The notes under the pieces were generated by a model, which worked only from the letters and a program-made list of their open reading frames with translations, was not told the origin of the DNA and made no database searches. A program made the position numbers and the translations under genes. Positions 8,140 to 16,885 of a stretch of 64,000 nucleotides of DNA are shown in pieces. Every line of letters begins with the position of its first letter. Position 1 is the stretch's first letter. Source of the DNA: Kocuria carniphila (GTDB lineage: Bacteria > Actinomycetota > Actinomycetes > Actinomycetales > Micrococcaceae); the NCBI RefSeq assembly GCF_004136555.1, contig NZ_NOIT01000013.1:1-64000 (forward strand), read 5' to 3'.

Positions 8140-9339
8140 ATGACCAGCGCGACCCTCTCCCAGTCCGGTAAGGCACCACAGAGCCTCTTGCCGGACGTCG
8201 ACCTTCTGCACGTGGAGTCCCTCCTCGATCCGGCCGAACGTGAGCGCTTGGCCATGATCAAGGAGCATTTGCAGACCCACGTGCGCAAGCAGTCCATCGA
8301 CCCGTGGAATCGTGAGCACCTGCCCACCGAGCTGCTGCCCGCGCTCGCGGAACTGGGACTCGGCAAACTGTTCCTGGATGGTTCTTCACGGTTGTTCCAG
8401 GGCATCGTGCACTCGCAGATCGCACGGGCGGACGTCTCACTGTCCGCGCTGATTGGCATCCACAACGAACTGATCGTGGGAACGATTGCGGAACTGGGCT
8501 CGGAGGAACAGAAAGCCCAGTGGTTGCCCGGCCTCTCCGAGCTGACGCAGTTGGGCGCCTTTTGCCTGACCGAGCCCACCCACGGTTCCGACATCGCTGG
8601 TGGCCTGGCCACCACCGCCACGTTGGACGGTGACGAATGGGTCATCCAAGGTGAAAAGCGCTGGATCGGTGCCGGTACCGTGGCTGCGGTCGCCCTCGTG
8701 TGGGCCCGCGACACCGCGGACGGTCTGATCAAGTGCTTTGCCGTGGACACCACCCACCCCGGTTACACGGCCACGAAGATCGCCAACAAAATGGGTCTGC
8801 GCATCATGCAGAACGCGGACATCGTGCTCAACGAGATCCGCGTACCCCGCTCCGCGCTCCTGCCCGGCGCCATCAGCTTCGATGCCGCCAACGAACTCCT
8901 GAAGGATTCCCGAGCCTGGGTCGGGTGGCAGGCCGTGGGCGCCCAGCAGGCCATTTTGGACATCCTGCGTGACTACTCGCTCGAGCGCCTCCAGTTCGGC
9001 AAGCCGCTGGCGCGTTTCCAGGTGATCCAGCAGGCCATGGCGGAGATCGCCGGCAATCTGGCCGCAAGCTCCGCGATGATGGTCCAGATGGCACGACTGC
9101 AGGAGACCGGCGAGCTCGAGATGATGCACGCGGCCATCGCCAAGTCCACGGCTACGCGACTGGGCCGTCAATCGGCGTTGTTGGCGCGCGATGCGCTCGG
9201 TGGCAACGGCCTGCTCAGCGACTACGAGATCTCCAAGGTGCTGGGCGACCTCGAGGCCATTTACACCTATGAGGGCAGCTATCACATCAACGCACTCATC
9301 GTGTCCCGGGCGTTGACCGGCGTCTCGGCATTCGTCTAA
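8140..9339 (+). CDS. Acyl-CoA dehydrogenase, glutaryl-CoA dehydrogenase-like
   Basis: A 399-residue FAD-dependent acyl-CoA dehydrogenase. It has TEPTHGSDI (FAD and substrate contact), GEKRWIG, RLQFGKPLARFQ and ALGGNGLLSDYEI. The catalytic base is Glu378 in YTYEGSYHINALIVSRALTG, the position and context used by glutaryl-CoA dehydrogenases. Whether it also decarboxylates glutaryl-CoA cannot be told by eye. The frame is open upstream to a GTG at 8053, but the ATG at 8140 after TTTGAGGACC gives the normal family length. It is divergent from the acyl-CoA synthetase, suggesting a shared pathway. Confidence 0.88.
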   Translation: MTSATLSQSGKAPQSLLPDVDLLHVESLLDPAERERLAMIKEHLQTHVRKQSIDPWNREHLPTELLPALAELGLGKLFLDGSSRLFQGIVHSQIARADVSLSALIGIHNELIVGTIAELGSEEQKAQWLPGLSELTQLGAFCLTEPTHGSDIAGGLATTATLDGDEWVIQGEKRWIGAGTVAAVALVWARDTADGLIKCFAVDTTHPGYTATKIANKMGLRIMQNADIVLNEIRVPRSALLPGAISFDAANELLKDSRAWVGWQAVGAQQAILDILRDYSLERLQFGKPLARFQVIQQAMAEIAGNLAASSAMMVQMARLQETGELEMMHAAIAKSTATRLGRQSALLARDALGGNGLLSDYEISKVLGDLEAIYTYEGSYHINALIVSRALTGVSAFV

Positions 9340-9354
9340 ACCCCGCAAGAGAAA

Positions 9355-9418
9355 CCGCTACGAAGACTCGTCTGACTCACCTCGAACCGGCGAGTTAGGC
9401 GAGTTTTCCGCGTAGTGG
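9355..9418. other. Extended stem-loop between acyl-CoA dehydrogenase and glyS
   Basis: An 8-bp outer stem (9355-9362 with 9411-9418, one G-T pair) encloses a 5-bp stem ACTCG (9366-9370) with CGAGT (9400-9404) and a 4-bp stem CTCG (9381-9384) with CGAG (9391-9394). No T-run follows on either strand. It may be a 3' end structure of the dehydrogenase transcript or a leader structure of glyS. I see no T-box sequence. Confidence 0.4.
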
Positions 9419-9582
9419 CTACCCTGGAACAGAGACGTCATCTCGGGCGTCTCATTCGTGGTGCCGAGCGCACGAAAGCCGCCCCGCGGCGTCGTCGTCA
9501 GTAGCGCCCTCAAGAACCACCCAACTGATTCCACGCGCGCGGCCGCAGCCAGCGGTCGGGCGAGAAACGGATGTGAGCACGC

Positions 9583-10965
9583 ATGGCTGCCAAAACCACC
9601 CTGGACAATGTCATCTCCCTGGCCAAGCGCCGAGGTTTTGTCTTTCAGGCGGGTGAAATTTACGGCGGTTCGCGCTCCGCGTGGGACTACGGACCCTTGG
9701 GCGCGGAACTGAAGGAAAACATCAAGCGTGAGTGGTGGCAGACCTTCGTGCGCGGCCGCGCGGACATGGTGGGCCTGGACTCGTCCATCATCCTGCCCTC
9801 GGCCGTGTGGGAAGCTTCCGGCCACGTGGAGACCTTCACCGACCCGCTGGTCGAATCGCTGCACACCCACAAGCGTTACCGCGCCGATCACCTGCTCGAG
9901 GCCTACGAGGCCAAGCACGGTCACCCGCCGGTCAACGGCTTGGCGGACGTCAAGGACCCGGAGACCGGTCAGGACGGCAAGTGGACCGAGCCGCAGCAGT
10001 TCTCCGGTCTGATGAAGACCTTCCTGGGCCCCGTGGACAACGAAGAGGGCAAGCACTACCTGCGCCCCGAGACCGCCCAGGGCATCTTCGTGAACTTCCT
10101 CAACGTGCTCAACGCATCGCGTAAGAAGCCGCCGTTCGGCATCGGGCAGATCGGCAAGGCGTTCCGCAACGAGATCACCCCGGGTAACTTCATCTTCCGT
10201 ACGCGCGAGTTCGAGCAAATGGAGATCGAGTACTTCATCCACCCGGACGACGCCCAGAAGTACTTCGACGAGTGGGTCGAGGCGTGCTGGGACTGGTTCG
10301 TGGATTTGGGCGTGAACCCGGACAACATGCGTCGCTTCGACGTGCCCGCGGATGAGCGCGCGCACTACTCGGACGGCACCATCGACATCGAGTACCGCTT
10401 CGGTTTCCAGGGCTCCGAGTGGGGCGAGCTCATGGGCGTGGCCAACCGCACGGACTTCGACCTGTCCAACCACACCGAGCACTCCGGCGACAAGATGCAG
10501 TACTTCGATCAGGCGTCCGGCGACCGCTACACGCCGTACGTGATCGAACCGTCCTTCGGCCTGACCCGCTCCATGATGGCCTTCCTGGTCGACGCCTACG
10601 TCGAGGACGAGGCCCCCAACACCAAGGGCGGCGTGGACAAGCGCACCGTGCTCAAGCTCGATCCGCGCCTGGCCCCGGTCAAGGCTGCGGTGCTGCCGTT
10701 GTCCAAGAAGGACGACCTCAAGCCGGTCGCCCAGAACCTGGACGCCGAGCTGCGCCGCCGCTGGAACATCGACTACGACGACGCCGGCGCCATCGGCCGT
10801 CGTTACCGCCGCCAGGACGAGATCGGCACGCCGTTCTGCGTCACCGTGGACTTCGATACCCTCGAAGACCAAGCCGTGACCATCCGTTCCCGCGACGAAA
10901 TGACGCAGGAGCGCGTTGGCCTGGACCGCGTGAGCCAGTACCTCGCCGAGCGTCTCGAGAAGTAA
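9583..10965 (+). CDS. glyS: Glycine--tRNA ligase
   Basis: A 460-residue class II glycyl-tRNA synthetase of the single-chain dimeric type used by actinobacteria. It starts with the typical [34 protein letters not shown], then motif 2 [25 protein letters not shown] and motif 3 [20 protein letters not shown]. The C-terminal anticodon-binding domain starts near 355 ([19 protein letters not shown]) and the protein ends [24 protein letters not shown]. It charges tRNA-Gly. A GNAT gene follows 7 bp downstream, so they are probably cotranscribed. Confidence 0.97.
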   Translation: MAAKTTLDNVISLAKRRGFVFQAGEIYGGSRSAWDYGPLGAELKENIKREWWQTFVRGRADMVGLDSSIILPSAVWEASGHVETFTDPLVESLHTHKRYRADHLLEAYEAKHGHPPVNGLADVKDPETGQDGKWTEPQQFSGLMKTFLGPVDNEEGKHYLRPETAQGIFVNFLNVLNASRKKPPFGIGQIGKAFRNEITPGNFIFRTREFEQMEIEYFIHPDDAQKYFDEWVEACWDWFVDLGVNPDNMRRFDVPADERAHYSDGTIDIEYRFGFQGSEWGELMGVANRTDFDLSNHTEHSGDKMQYFDQASGDRYTPYVIEPSFGLTRSMMAFLVDAYVEDEAPNTKGGVDKRTVLKLDPRLAPVKAAVLPLSKKDDLKPVAQNLDAELRRRWNIDYDDAGAIGRRYRRQDEIGTPFCVTVDFDTLEDQAVTIRSRDEMTQERVGLDRVSQYLAERLEK

Positions 10966-10972
10966 GGACCGC

Positions 10973-11932
10973 ATGAGCATCGAGTACCGTCCGTGGCGCG
11001 AAGACGACGACCTCCGCTTGCTGGAGGTCTGGCCGGACGCGCCGTCGGCCCCCGCCCAAGCCTTCCGTGCCCGTTTGGGTGCCAACGACGACGCCGCTTT
11101 CTCCCGCACGCTCGTGGCCACCGATTCCGGTGTGCCCGTGGGCGCGGGGGTGGTGTACGAATCCCCGTGGCACCCGCAGCGATTGTGGGCCTACGTGGAG
11201 GTTGCGCCGGATCGGCAGCGCGAAGGAATTGGCCGCGAGCTCGTGGCCCGGTTGCGCGCGGAAGCCGAGCAAGCGCCGTCGGGCGTCAGCGCGCTGCGCA
11301 CCCGCGTGACTCCGGAGACGGTTGGGCAGCAGTTTGCCCAGGCCGAGGGGCTGCGTCCGGCCATGCGGTCACGCGTCGTCCGCGTCAACGCTGGCGCGCT
11401 GCCGATGCCCACGCTGGGGCAGAACGCGGACGGTACTCCCGCTCAGACCGTTGAGGATCTCGCGACCGGATCGGTGGAACTCACGCGCGCCGTGTGGGAG
11501 TTCTACCGTTCGGTGCACGAGTGGGATCCCGTGGGTGACATCGGAATTGGCGCCGTCAATCAGCAGTTGCTGTCGGACAAGGCCGGTGCCTTCGGTGCCG
11601 TGGTACTGCGCGACGGGACCGGGGCTTCCGGTGGCAAGGCTCCCATTTCGGCCTTCGCCGTGAGCTACCGTCCGTTCGATCCGCACAACCCGGATCAGGA
11701 ACCAGCCGAGTTCGAGGCGGCTGACGTGCTGCTGGGCTACGTGCCATGTGCAGAACACAGCGAAGCGGGAACCGGCGAGGCGGTGGAGAAGCTGCTGGCC
11801 CTGCTCGTCAACGACTACCCGGTCGAGCTCGAAGTGGACGACTCCATGACCCCACTGGTGGCTGTCGTGGACAACCTGCTCGAGGCTGGGGTGGCGCACG
11901 TGGTCACGGAGACGGTGACGCTGGTCGACTAG
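10973..11932 (+). CDS. GNAT-family N-acetyltransferase
   Basis: A 319-residue protein beginning IEYRPWREDDDLRLLEVW. The acetyl-CoA-binding loop WAYVEVAPDRQREGIGRELVARLRAEA lies near residues 75-100. The second half (from about 150) looks like a diverged GNAT repeat without a clear RxxGxG/A loop, a layout seen in two-domain actinobacterial GNAT proteins. It is coupled to glyS by a 7-bp gap with AAGGACCGC as the ribosome binding site. The substrate is unknown; protein or small-molecule acetylation are both possible. Confidence 0.75.
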   Translation: MSIEYRPWREDDDLRLLEVWPDAPSAPAQAFRARLGANDDAAFSRTLVATDSGVPVGAGVVYESPWHPQRLWAYVEVAPDRQREGIGRELVARLRAEAEQAPSGVSALRTRVTPETVGQQFAQAEGLRPAMRSRVVRVNAGALPMPTLGQNADGTPAQTVEDLATGSVELTRAVWEFYRSVHEWDPVGDIGIGAVNQQLLSDKAGAFGAVVLRDGTGASGGKAPISAFAVSYRPFDPHNPDQEPAEFEAADVLLGYVPCAEHSEAGTGEAVEKLLALLVNDYPVELEVDDSMTPLVAVVDNLLEAGVAHVVTETVTLVD

Positions 11933-11966
11933 GCTCAGGACGCCCTCTCAGTCCCCTGCAAGGTGT

Positions 11967-12998
11967 GTGACTCGCGTGAAGACCCTGGTTCTCTTCGAAG
12001 GTGATTTCCGGCAAGGCCCATACGGCATAGACCTCTTGCCGGATCTGGGATTTGAACTGAGCGGTGTTCAACCGCTTCAGGGAAGGCTGCCGCGCAAGCT
12101 TCGCGATGTCATCGAACATCGCACCAGCACAAAGATTGATGTTCCGGTCCGATCCATACCCAAAGCCCAGCGGGCGGATCTGATTCTCGGACTGCTGGAA
12201 CCCAATTCAAAGTTCGCGGCTCAGCTCAAGAGACGTGGAATCCCGCCTTACGCAGGAACACCCATGGTCATGATTTCGTGCTGGCTGGCCGAATGGATCT
12301 CTAAGGCGAATCCAGAGGACCGCCGTGCGCTGGTCCGGCAGTTCGAGGCAGTTGACCTGATCCTCACACTGAGCCGCAATCAGATCGAGATCCTGATCGA
12401 CGCCGGGTTCAGACCGGAACAGGTGGATGCCATCCCGTTCGGCTGCGCGCCGGAACTGTTCGACGGTGAAGATGTTGAACGGGATATCGACGTTCTCGCC
12501 GCAGGGTTTGATCACGGACGCGATTACGGAACGTTCTTCGATGGAGTGGGGGACCTGGACGTCACTGTCCATGTCCTGTGTCAGCCCGCGAATCTCGCCG
12601 GATTGACTGTGCCGGACAACGTGGTCGTGCACGGAGTCGTGCCGTTCGACCAATACCGCGCGATGCTGAGGCGTGCCAAGATCGTCGCCGTCCCGACTGA
12701 AGAACTGGCGTATCCCACGGGCCAATCGGTTGCCTTAGAAGCAGCGGCTTCCGGGGCGGCTGTGGCCTACACCGCAACGACCGCACTCAGCGAATATTTT
12801 GACGCGTCATACGCCGCTCCCGTTTCCGTGGGGGACAGCAAAGGGTGGCAGCGCGTCATCGGCCACCTCGTGGAGTCATCATCGGAACGCGAGGCGTTGG
12901 CGAGCGCGGGTCGGGCGAAGATCACCGAGGATTTCAGCTACGCAAACATGTGGCGGGCGTTCAAAACCAAACTTTCCGAGCACGGCATCACTCCATAG
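11967..12998 (+). CDS. Glycosyltransferase-like protein (GT4-type C-terminal half)
   Basis: A 343-residue soluble protein. The second half shows the GT-B pattern of nucleotide-sugar transferases: VDLILTLSRNQIEILIDAGF, a sugar-nucleotide domain VHVLCQPANLAGLTVPDNVVVHGVVPFDQYRAMLRRAKIVAVPT, then EELAYPTGQSVALEAAASGAAVAYT. Acceptor and sugar are unknown. Codon use differs from neighbours: AGA and AGG arginine codons (for example at 12231 and 12405) and more A/T-ending codons, which suggests acquisition by transfer. The start is GTG 11967 after CAAGGTGT; a GTG four codons on is an alternative. Confidence 0.65.
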   Translation: MTRVKTLVLFEGDFRQGPYGIDLLPDLGFELSGVQPLQGRLPRKLRDVIEHRTSTKIDVPVRSIPKAQRADLILGLLEPNSKFAAQLKRRGIPPYAGTPMVMISCWLAEWISKANPEDRRALVRQFEAVDLILTLSRNQIEILIDAGFRPEQVDAIPFGCAPELFDGEDVERDIDVLAAGFDHGRDYGTFFDGVGDLDVTVHVLCQPANLAGLTVPDNVVVHGVVPFDQYRAMLRRAKIVAVPTEELAYPTGQSVALEAAASGAAVAYTATTALSEYFDASYAAPVSVGDSKGWQRVIGHLVESSSEREALASAGRAKITEDFSYANMWRAFKTKLSEHGITP

Positions 12999-13093
12999 TT
13001 CCCATCCGGAGGCATCGTTACTGCGAAACCCGACCAGCGGTTGGGTTCCGAGTGACCGTCAGTGGTATGACGTTCTATGGAGAAAGGACGGCC

Positions 13094-14491
13094 ATGTCAT
13101 TGAAAACGGTGCCCGCGGAGAGTAAACCGCCCATGAACAGGCGGCTCAAGTTTATTGCCACGGTGGCCACGTTCGGTGGTCTGCTGTTCGGCTACGACAC
13201 CGGAGTGATCAACGGTGCCCTGCCATCCATGGTGGACGACCTTCAGCTCACGCCGTTCCTGGAGGGTCTGGTTGCTTCGATTCTGCCGTTCGGTGCGGCA
13301 TGGGGTGCGGCCTTCGGCGGCAAGCTGGCCGACCATTTCGGTCGCCGTAGAGTCCTGCTGATCCTGGCCGTCATCTTTGTGATTGCAACGATCGGCTGTG
13401 GAACAGCGCCGACCGTCACGACCCTCGTGGCATTTCGCTGCATCCTCGGCCTGGCCGTCGGTGCGGCCTCCGTGATCGTCCCGGTGTTCTTGGCGGAACT
13501 GGCGCCCGCACATTTGCGGGGTCGCGTGGTTGCCCAGAACGAACTCATGATCGTGGGTGGGCAGGCACTCGCGTTCGTCTTCAACGCCGGACTCGCTACC
13601 GCGTTCGGCCACATCCCGCACGTGTGGCGCTACATGTTGGTCCTCGCCACCATCCCCGCGCTGATCCTCTGGGTCGGCATGATTGTGGTCCCCGAGTCAC
13701 CGCGCTGGCTGGCGCGCAACGGTTCCGTCGACCGAATGTTCGAGGTGCTCCGCCGCATCAGAGAAGACGCCTACGACTCGAGGGAGGGCGAGACCGTCCT
13801 CCAACTGGCCGAAGAGGACAAGAACCGCCCCACCGCGCGGGTCATGGACCTGGTGCGCATTCCCTGGATCCGCAGGATCTTCATCCTGGGCGCGTCCATG
13901 GCCATCATCAACCAGATCTCCGGCATCAACGCCATCCAGTACTACGGGGTGACCGTTCTCCAGGACGTCGGTTTCGGCGGTAACGGCGCTTTCTACGCGA
14001 ACATCATCCCGGGCGTGGTGGGGGTGCTGGCCGTGGGACTGGCCATGTACCTGCTCAAGTACGTGGGGCGCCGCAAACTGTTGCTGACCGGCTTGGCGGG
14101 CACGGCGACATCGTTGACGGCCTTTGCGCTGTCCTACTTGCTGATCCCGGAAACCAACGAGGCGCGAGCGTGGGTGATCCTCGCGTGCATCGTGGTGTTC
14201 GTGGGGTTCATGCAGTGCTGCATCGGCACGGTGACCTGGCTGTACATGTCCGAAATTTTCCCGCTGAACGTGCGTGGCGTGGGTATGGGTGTGTGCGCTT
14301 GGATCTTGTGGATGATGACGTTCGTGGTGGGCCTGACGTTCCCGATCCTCACCGATTCGCTGGGCGTGGGGTACACGATCCTGATCTTCGTGGTGCTGCA
14401 GGTCATCGCGCTGGTGTGGGTGTACCGGGTGGCTCCGGAGACCAAGGACAAGTCGCTGGAGGAGCTGGAGCACTACTTCCGCGCCGGGTAG
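13094..14491 (+). CDS. Sugar porter family MFS transporter
   Basis: About 465 residues, twelve membrane helices, of the sugar:proton symporter family (GalP/XylE/IolT type). Signatures are FGGLLFGYDTGVINGALP in helix 1, LADHFGRRRVL in loop 2-3, PESPRWLARNG after helix 6, QISGINAIQYYG in helix 7 and PETKDKSLEELE at the C-terminus. I chose the ATG at 13094 (after AGAAAGGACGG); the frame is open upstream to 12845 but that part overlaps the glycosyltransferase gene. It is followed 65 bp later by galK, so galactose is the likely substrate. Confidence 0.92.
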   Translation: MSLKTVPAESKPPMNRRLKFIATVATFGGLLFGYDTGVINGALPSMVDDLQLTPFLEGLVASILPFGAAWGAAFGGKLADHFGRRRVLLILAVIFVIATIGCGTAPTVTTLVAFRCILGLAVGAASVIVPVFLAELAPAHLRGRVVAQNELMIVGGQALAFVFNAGLATAFGHIPHVWRYMLVLATIPALILWVGMIVVPESPRWLARNGSVDRMFEVLRRIREDAYDSREGETVLQLAEEDKNRPTARVMDLVRIPWIRRIFILGASMAIINQISGINAIQYYGVTVLQDVGFGGNGAFYANIIPGVVGVLAVGLAMYLLKYVGRRKLLLTGLAGTATSLTAFALSYLLIPETNEARAWVILACIVVFVGFMQCCIGTVTWLYMSEIFPLNVRGVGMGVCAWILWMMTFVVGLTFPILTDSLGVGYTILIFVVLQVIALVWVYRVAPETKDKSLEELEHYFRAG

Positions 14492-14495
14492 TGGA

Positions 14496-14507
14496 CAATG
14501 GTTTGTC
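14496..14507 (+). promoter_or_regulatory. Operator-like element ahead of galK
   Basis: GACAA-TGGT-TTGTC (14494-14507) is a 5-bp inverted repeat with a 4-bp spacer. Its last 12 bases, CAATGGTTTGTC, also occur exactly in the mmsA promoter spacer (2887-2898). Confidence 0.35.
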
Positions 14508-14556
14508 AGCCCAGTCCGTCGCACCCCGGTGTCAACGTCATGTGAGGAATCCGCCC

Positions 14557-15921
14557 GTGTCCTGTGAGCTCAGCGAAACCGCCACACCGGAAGATTTCGC
14601 GCGCCCACGGTGGGTCGGTCAGCCGGATGTCCTCGAGCGGGCACAGCGGCTGAGCCAGAAGTTCGAAGAGGCTTATGGCCGCGCACCGGTGGGTGTGTGG
14701 GCCGCACCCGGCCGCGCCAATCTCATGGGCGAGTACGTGGATTTCTCCGGTGGTATGTGCCTCCCGTTCGCTCATCAGTACGTCACGTTGACGGCCGCTG
14801 CGCCTCGTGAGGACGGCGTGCTCAACGCTCAGTCGATGCAGGACGCGGACGAGTCCGTGGCCGATGACCGCCCCCGTTCCACCCGCATCGACGACATTGA
14901 ACCCGGGGTCATCTCCGGGTGGTTCGGATACGTGGCCGGCGTGGCCTGGGGGATGAATCGGGTGGCCCGCGGGGCATCCGCGCACCCCGTCGCGGTGCCC
15001 GAACTCGGGCTGCCTACGAGTTTCGGGGCGGACCTGATGGTCGACTCCACGGTGCCGATCGGGGCCGGGCTCGCCTCCTCCGCCGCTCTCGAATGCTCGG
15101 TGGCGCTCTCGCTGTTCTCCTTGAACACCGGCAACGATCACCCGAACGACGCCTTACGCCGAGCCCTCGCTCGCGCCTGCATGGACGCAGAAAACTACAT
15201 CGTGGGTGCCAACACGGGCGGCCTGGACCAGACGGCGTCCCTGCGCTCGCACGCGGGGGAGATCCTGGCGCTGGACTGCCGCGATTTCGACGTCGTCCGC
15301 TTACCCGCCGATCCCGCGCTCGCCGGCCTCACGTGGCTGGCCATCGATACCCGCGCCCCGCACAAGCTCGCGGATGGTCAGTACAGTTCCCGCCGGGCCG
15401 AGTGCGAGGCCGCGGCAGCGGTCTTGGATGTGCCCACGTTGCGCGATGCGCTTCCTGAGCATCCCACCCCCGACGACGCCGCTGCCGTCCTCGATCGCTT
15501 CGATCACCTTCTTGAGGTGGGCGCGGAGCTCACCGAGGACCGTGAGAACACTCGGTTGAGGCTGCGACATTCGATGACAGAGATGGTGCGCTCGGTGCAG
15601 ATCGCCGATGAGCTGCACTCGGATTCCCCCGACTGGGCGTTCGTGGGTCGCCTCCTGGTGGAGGGTCATGAATCCATGCGAGATGACTGCGAGGTCACCG
15701 TCCCGGAACTAGATGCCGCGGTGGACGGGTGCCTGTCCGCGGGTGCGCTGGGTGCCAAGGTCGTGGGTGGCGGATTCGGCGGATCGGTGATTGCCCTGGT
15801 GTCGTTGGAGTCCGTGGATCGGCTGGCCGCGGCCGTGCAGTTGTGCTTTGCCCAGAACGGCTTCCGCGAACCGCTCTTTTTGACCTTGCAACCGTCCGAA
15901 GCGGGCCGCAGGATCCTCTGA
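14557..15921 (+). CDS. galK: Galactokinase
   Basis: About 454 residues, GHMP kinase superfamily. It phosphorylates galactose with ATP. The N-terminal galactose-binding signature appears as GRANLMGEYVDFSGGMCLPFA. The ATP loop is VPIGAGLASSAALE (near 167-180) and the C-terminal GHMP motif GAKVVGGGFGGSVIAL. GEYVDF is a variant of the usual GEHTDY, so a related sugar kinase is possible, but the upstream sugar porter supports galactose use. The GTG at 14557 follows GAGGAATCCGCCC. The frame is open much further upstream, inside the porter gene, and that part is not coding in this frame. Confidence 0.88.
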   Translation: MSCELSETATPEDFARPRWVGQPDVLERAQRLSQKFEEAYGRAPVGVWAAPGRANLMGEYVDFSGGMCLPFAHQYVTLTAAAPREDGVLNAQSMQDADESVADDRPRSTRIDDIEPGVISGWFGYVAGVAWGMNRVARGASAHPVAVPELGLPTSFGADLMVDSTVPIGAGLASSAALECSVALSLFSLNTGNDHPNDALRRALARACMDAENYIVGANTGGLDQTASLRSHAGEILALDCRDFDVVRLPADPALAGLTWLAIDTRAPHKLADGQYSSRRAECEAAAAVLDVPTLRDALPEHPTPDDAAAVLDRFDHLLEVGAELTEDRENTRLRLRHSMTEMVRSVQIADELHSDSPDWAFVGRLLVEGHESMRDDCEVTVPELDAAVDGCLSAGALGAKVVGGGFGGSVIALVSLESVDRLAAAVQLCFAQNGFREPLFLTLQPSEAGRRIL

Positions 15922-15958
15922 TTCCTGCGGAGCTTTCTGTCGAGCCCCAGGCGCTGAA

Positions 15959-15985
15959 CATTCTGGGCAGAGGTTCGCCAGAATG
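15959..15985. promoter_or_regulatory. Inverted repeat upstream of TPR-like gene
   Basis: CATTCTGG (15959-15966) and CCAGAATG (15978-15985) form a perfect 8-bp inverted repeat with an 11-bp spacer, located 58 bp ahead of the next start and just before TAGGTATTGT, which could serve as a -10 region. It could be an operator or a weak terminator of galK. Confidence 0.35.
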
Positions 15986-16042
15986 AGGCTAGGTATTGTG
16001 CGATCCTCTGCCAAAAATGTCACTCACCCCTAGGAGTCACCC

Positions 16043-16885
16043 GTGTTCGCAGCGGCCAGTGCCAAACGACGACTCAAACGCGGACTCGCGGCCCTCAAAA
16101 CCGGGGATACCGCGGTGGCGCGAGAGTCCTTCGAGGCCGCCCTGCGCACCGCACGACTGGGTGAGGTGTGGCTGGTAGCCGGCGATGCGGCGTCGTCGTT
16201 GGGGGACTTGGCGCGAGATTCTGCTGACCTGCCAGGAGCGGAACACCATTACCGGCTGGCCGCGACCCAGTACCGGCGCGCACCGCGGACCGCGCGATCC
16301 GTGGGCGGGCGGGTGCGGTGCCTGGAGAGTCTGGGTGACGTCCTGCTGCTGGAGGGGCGCCCGTGGGACGCGTATCGCGAGTTCCAGGAGGGCGCCACGG
16401 CGGCCGGGGCGGACCCGTCGCGGCCCATGGGTACCGAGCATGGTGTGGAGTTCGTCTCACGCGAGGATCTGCGGTGGACCTCGCACCTGGCCACGGCGGC
16501 ACAGGCAGCCGGCCGTCGCAGACTGGCGAACGACCACTACGAGAAGGTTCTCGCGGGTTGTGAGCTGCGCGGGGACATTGCCGGACAGATCATGTGTTGG
16601 AAGGGACTCGCGGCGCTCGCCGAGGACATGATGGCCTGGAATGACGCCGCTCACGCCCTCTACCACGCCAGTAACCTTTATCCCGCGCTGCCGGATCCGG
16701 AGGCCCACACGCGGGAGTGGGTGCAATGTCTGCGGGATCTAGGAGCCGTGTACAAAACCCTGGGCCGCCGCGACGAACAGGTGCGGGCGTTCAAGCTCGC
16801 GGTGCGCTTGGAGCAGGTGGACAGCTCGGCACGCGTTAACTCGAATAGTGAGACAATGGCGCACGATGAGCACCATAGATCTTGA
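16043..16885 (+). CDS. Tetratricopeptide-like repeat protein
   Basis: A 280-residue soluble helical protein with degenerate TPR units, for example LKRGLAALKTGDTAVARESFEAALRTA (residues 11-37), AEHHYRLAATQYRRA, AGRRRLANDHYEKVLAGCEL and LRDLGAVYKTLGRRDEQVRAFKLAVRLE (near 233-260). Such repeats mediate protein contacts; no partner is visible. GTG 16043 follows TAGGAGTCACCC. The 3' end overlaps the dus start by 20 bp, so it is probably translationally coupled to dus. Confidence 0.65.
   Translation: MFAAASAKRRLKRGLAALKTGDTAVARESFEAALRTARLGEVWLVAGDAASSLGDLARDSADLPGAEHHYRLAATQYRRAPRTARSVGGRVRCLESLGDVLLLEGRPWDAYREFQEGATAAGADPSRPMGTEHGVEFVSREDLRWTSHLATAAQAAGRRRLANDHYEKVLAGCELRGDIAGQIMCWKGLAALAEDMMAWNDAAHALYHASNLYPALPDPEAHTREWVQCLRDLGAVYKTLGRRDEQVRAFKLAVRLEQVDSSARVNSNSETMAHDEHHRS

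Noticed and set aside
9340-9582. T-box riboswitch for glyS.
   Set aside because: No T-box consensus or specifier loop could be found; only a simple nested hairpin is present.
9358-11121. A 587-codon open frame antisense to glyS and similar long antisense frames (for example 3365-4462, 19413-20624, 52825-54162, 59791-61590).
   Set aside because: High-GC codon bias of the real genes keeps the complementary frame open. Translations are rich in His, Arg and Gly with no domain, no ribosome binding sites, and the opposite strands encode certain enzymes.
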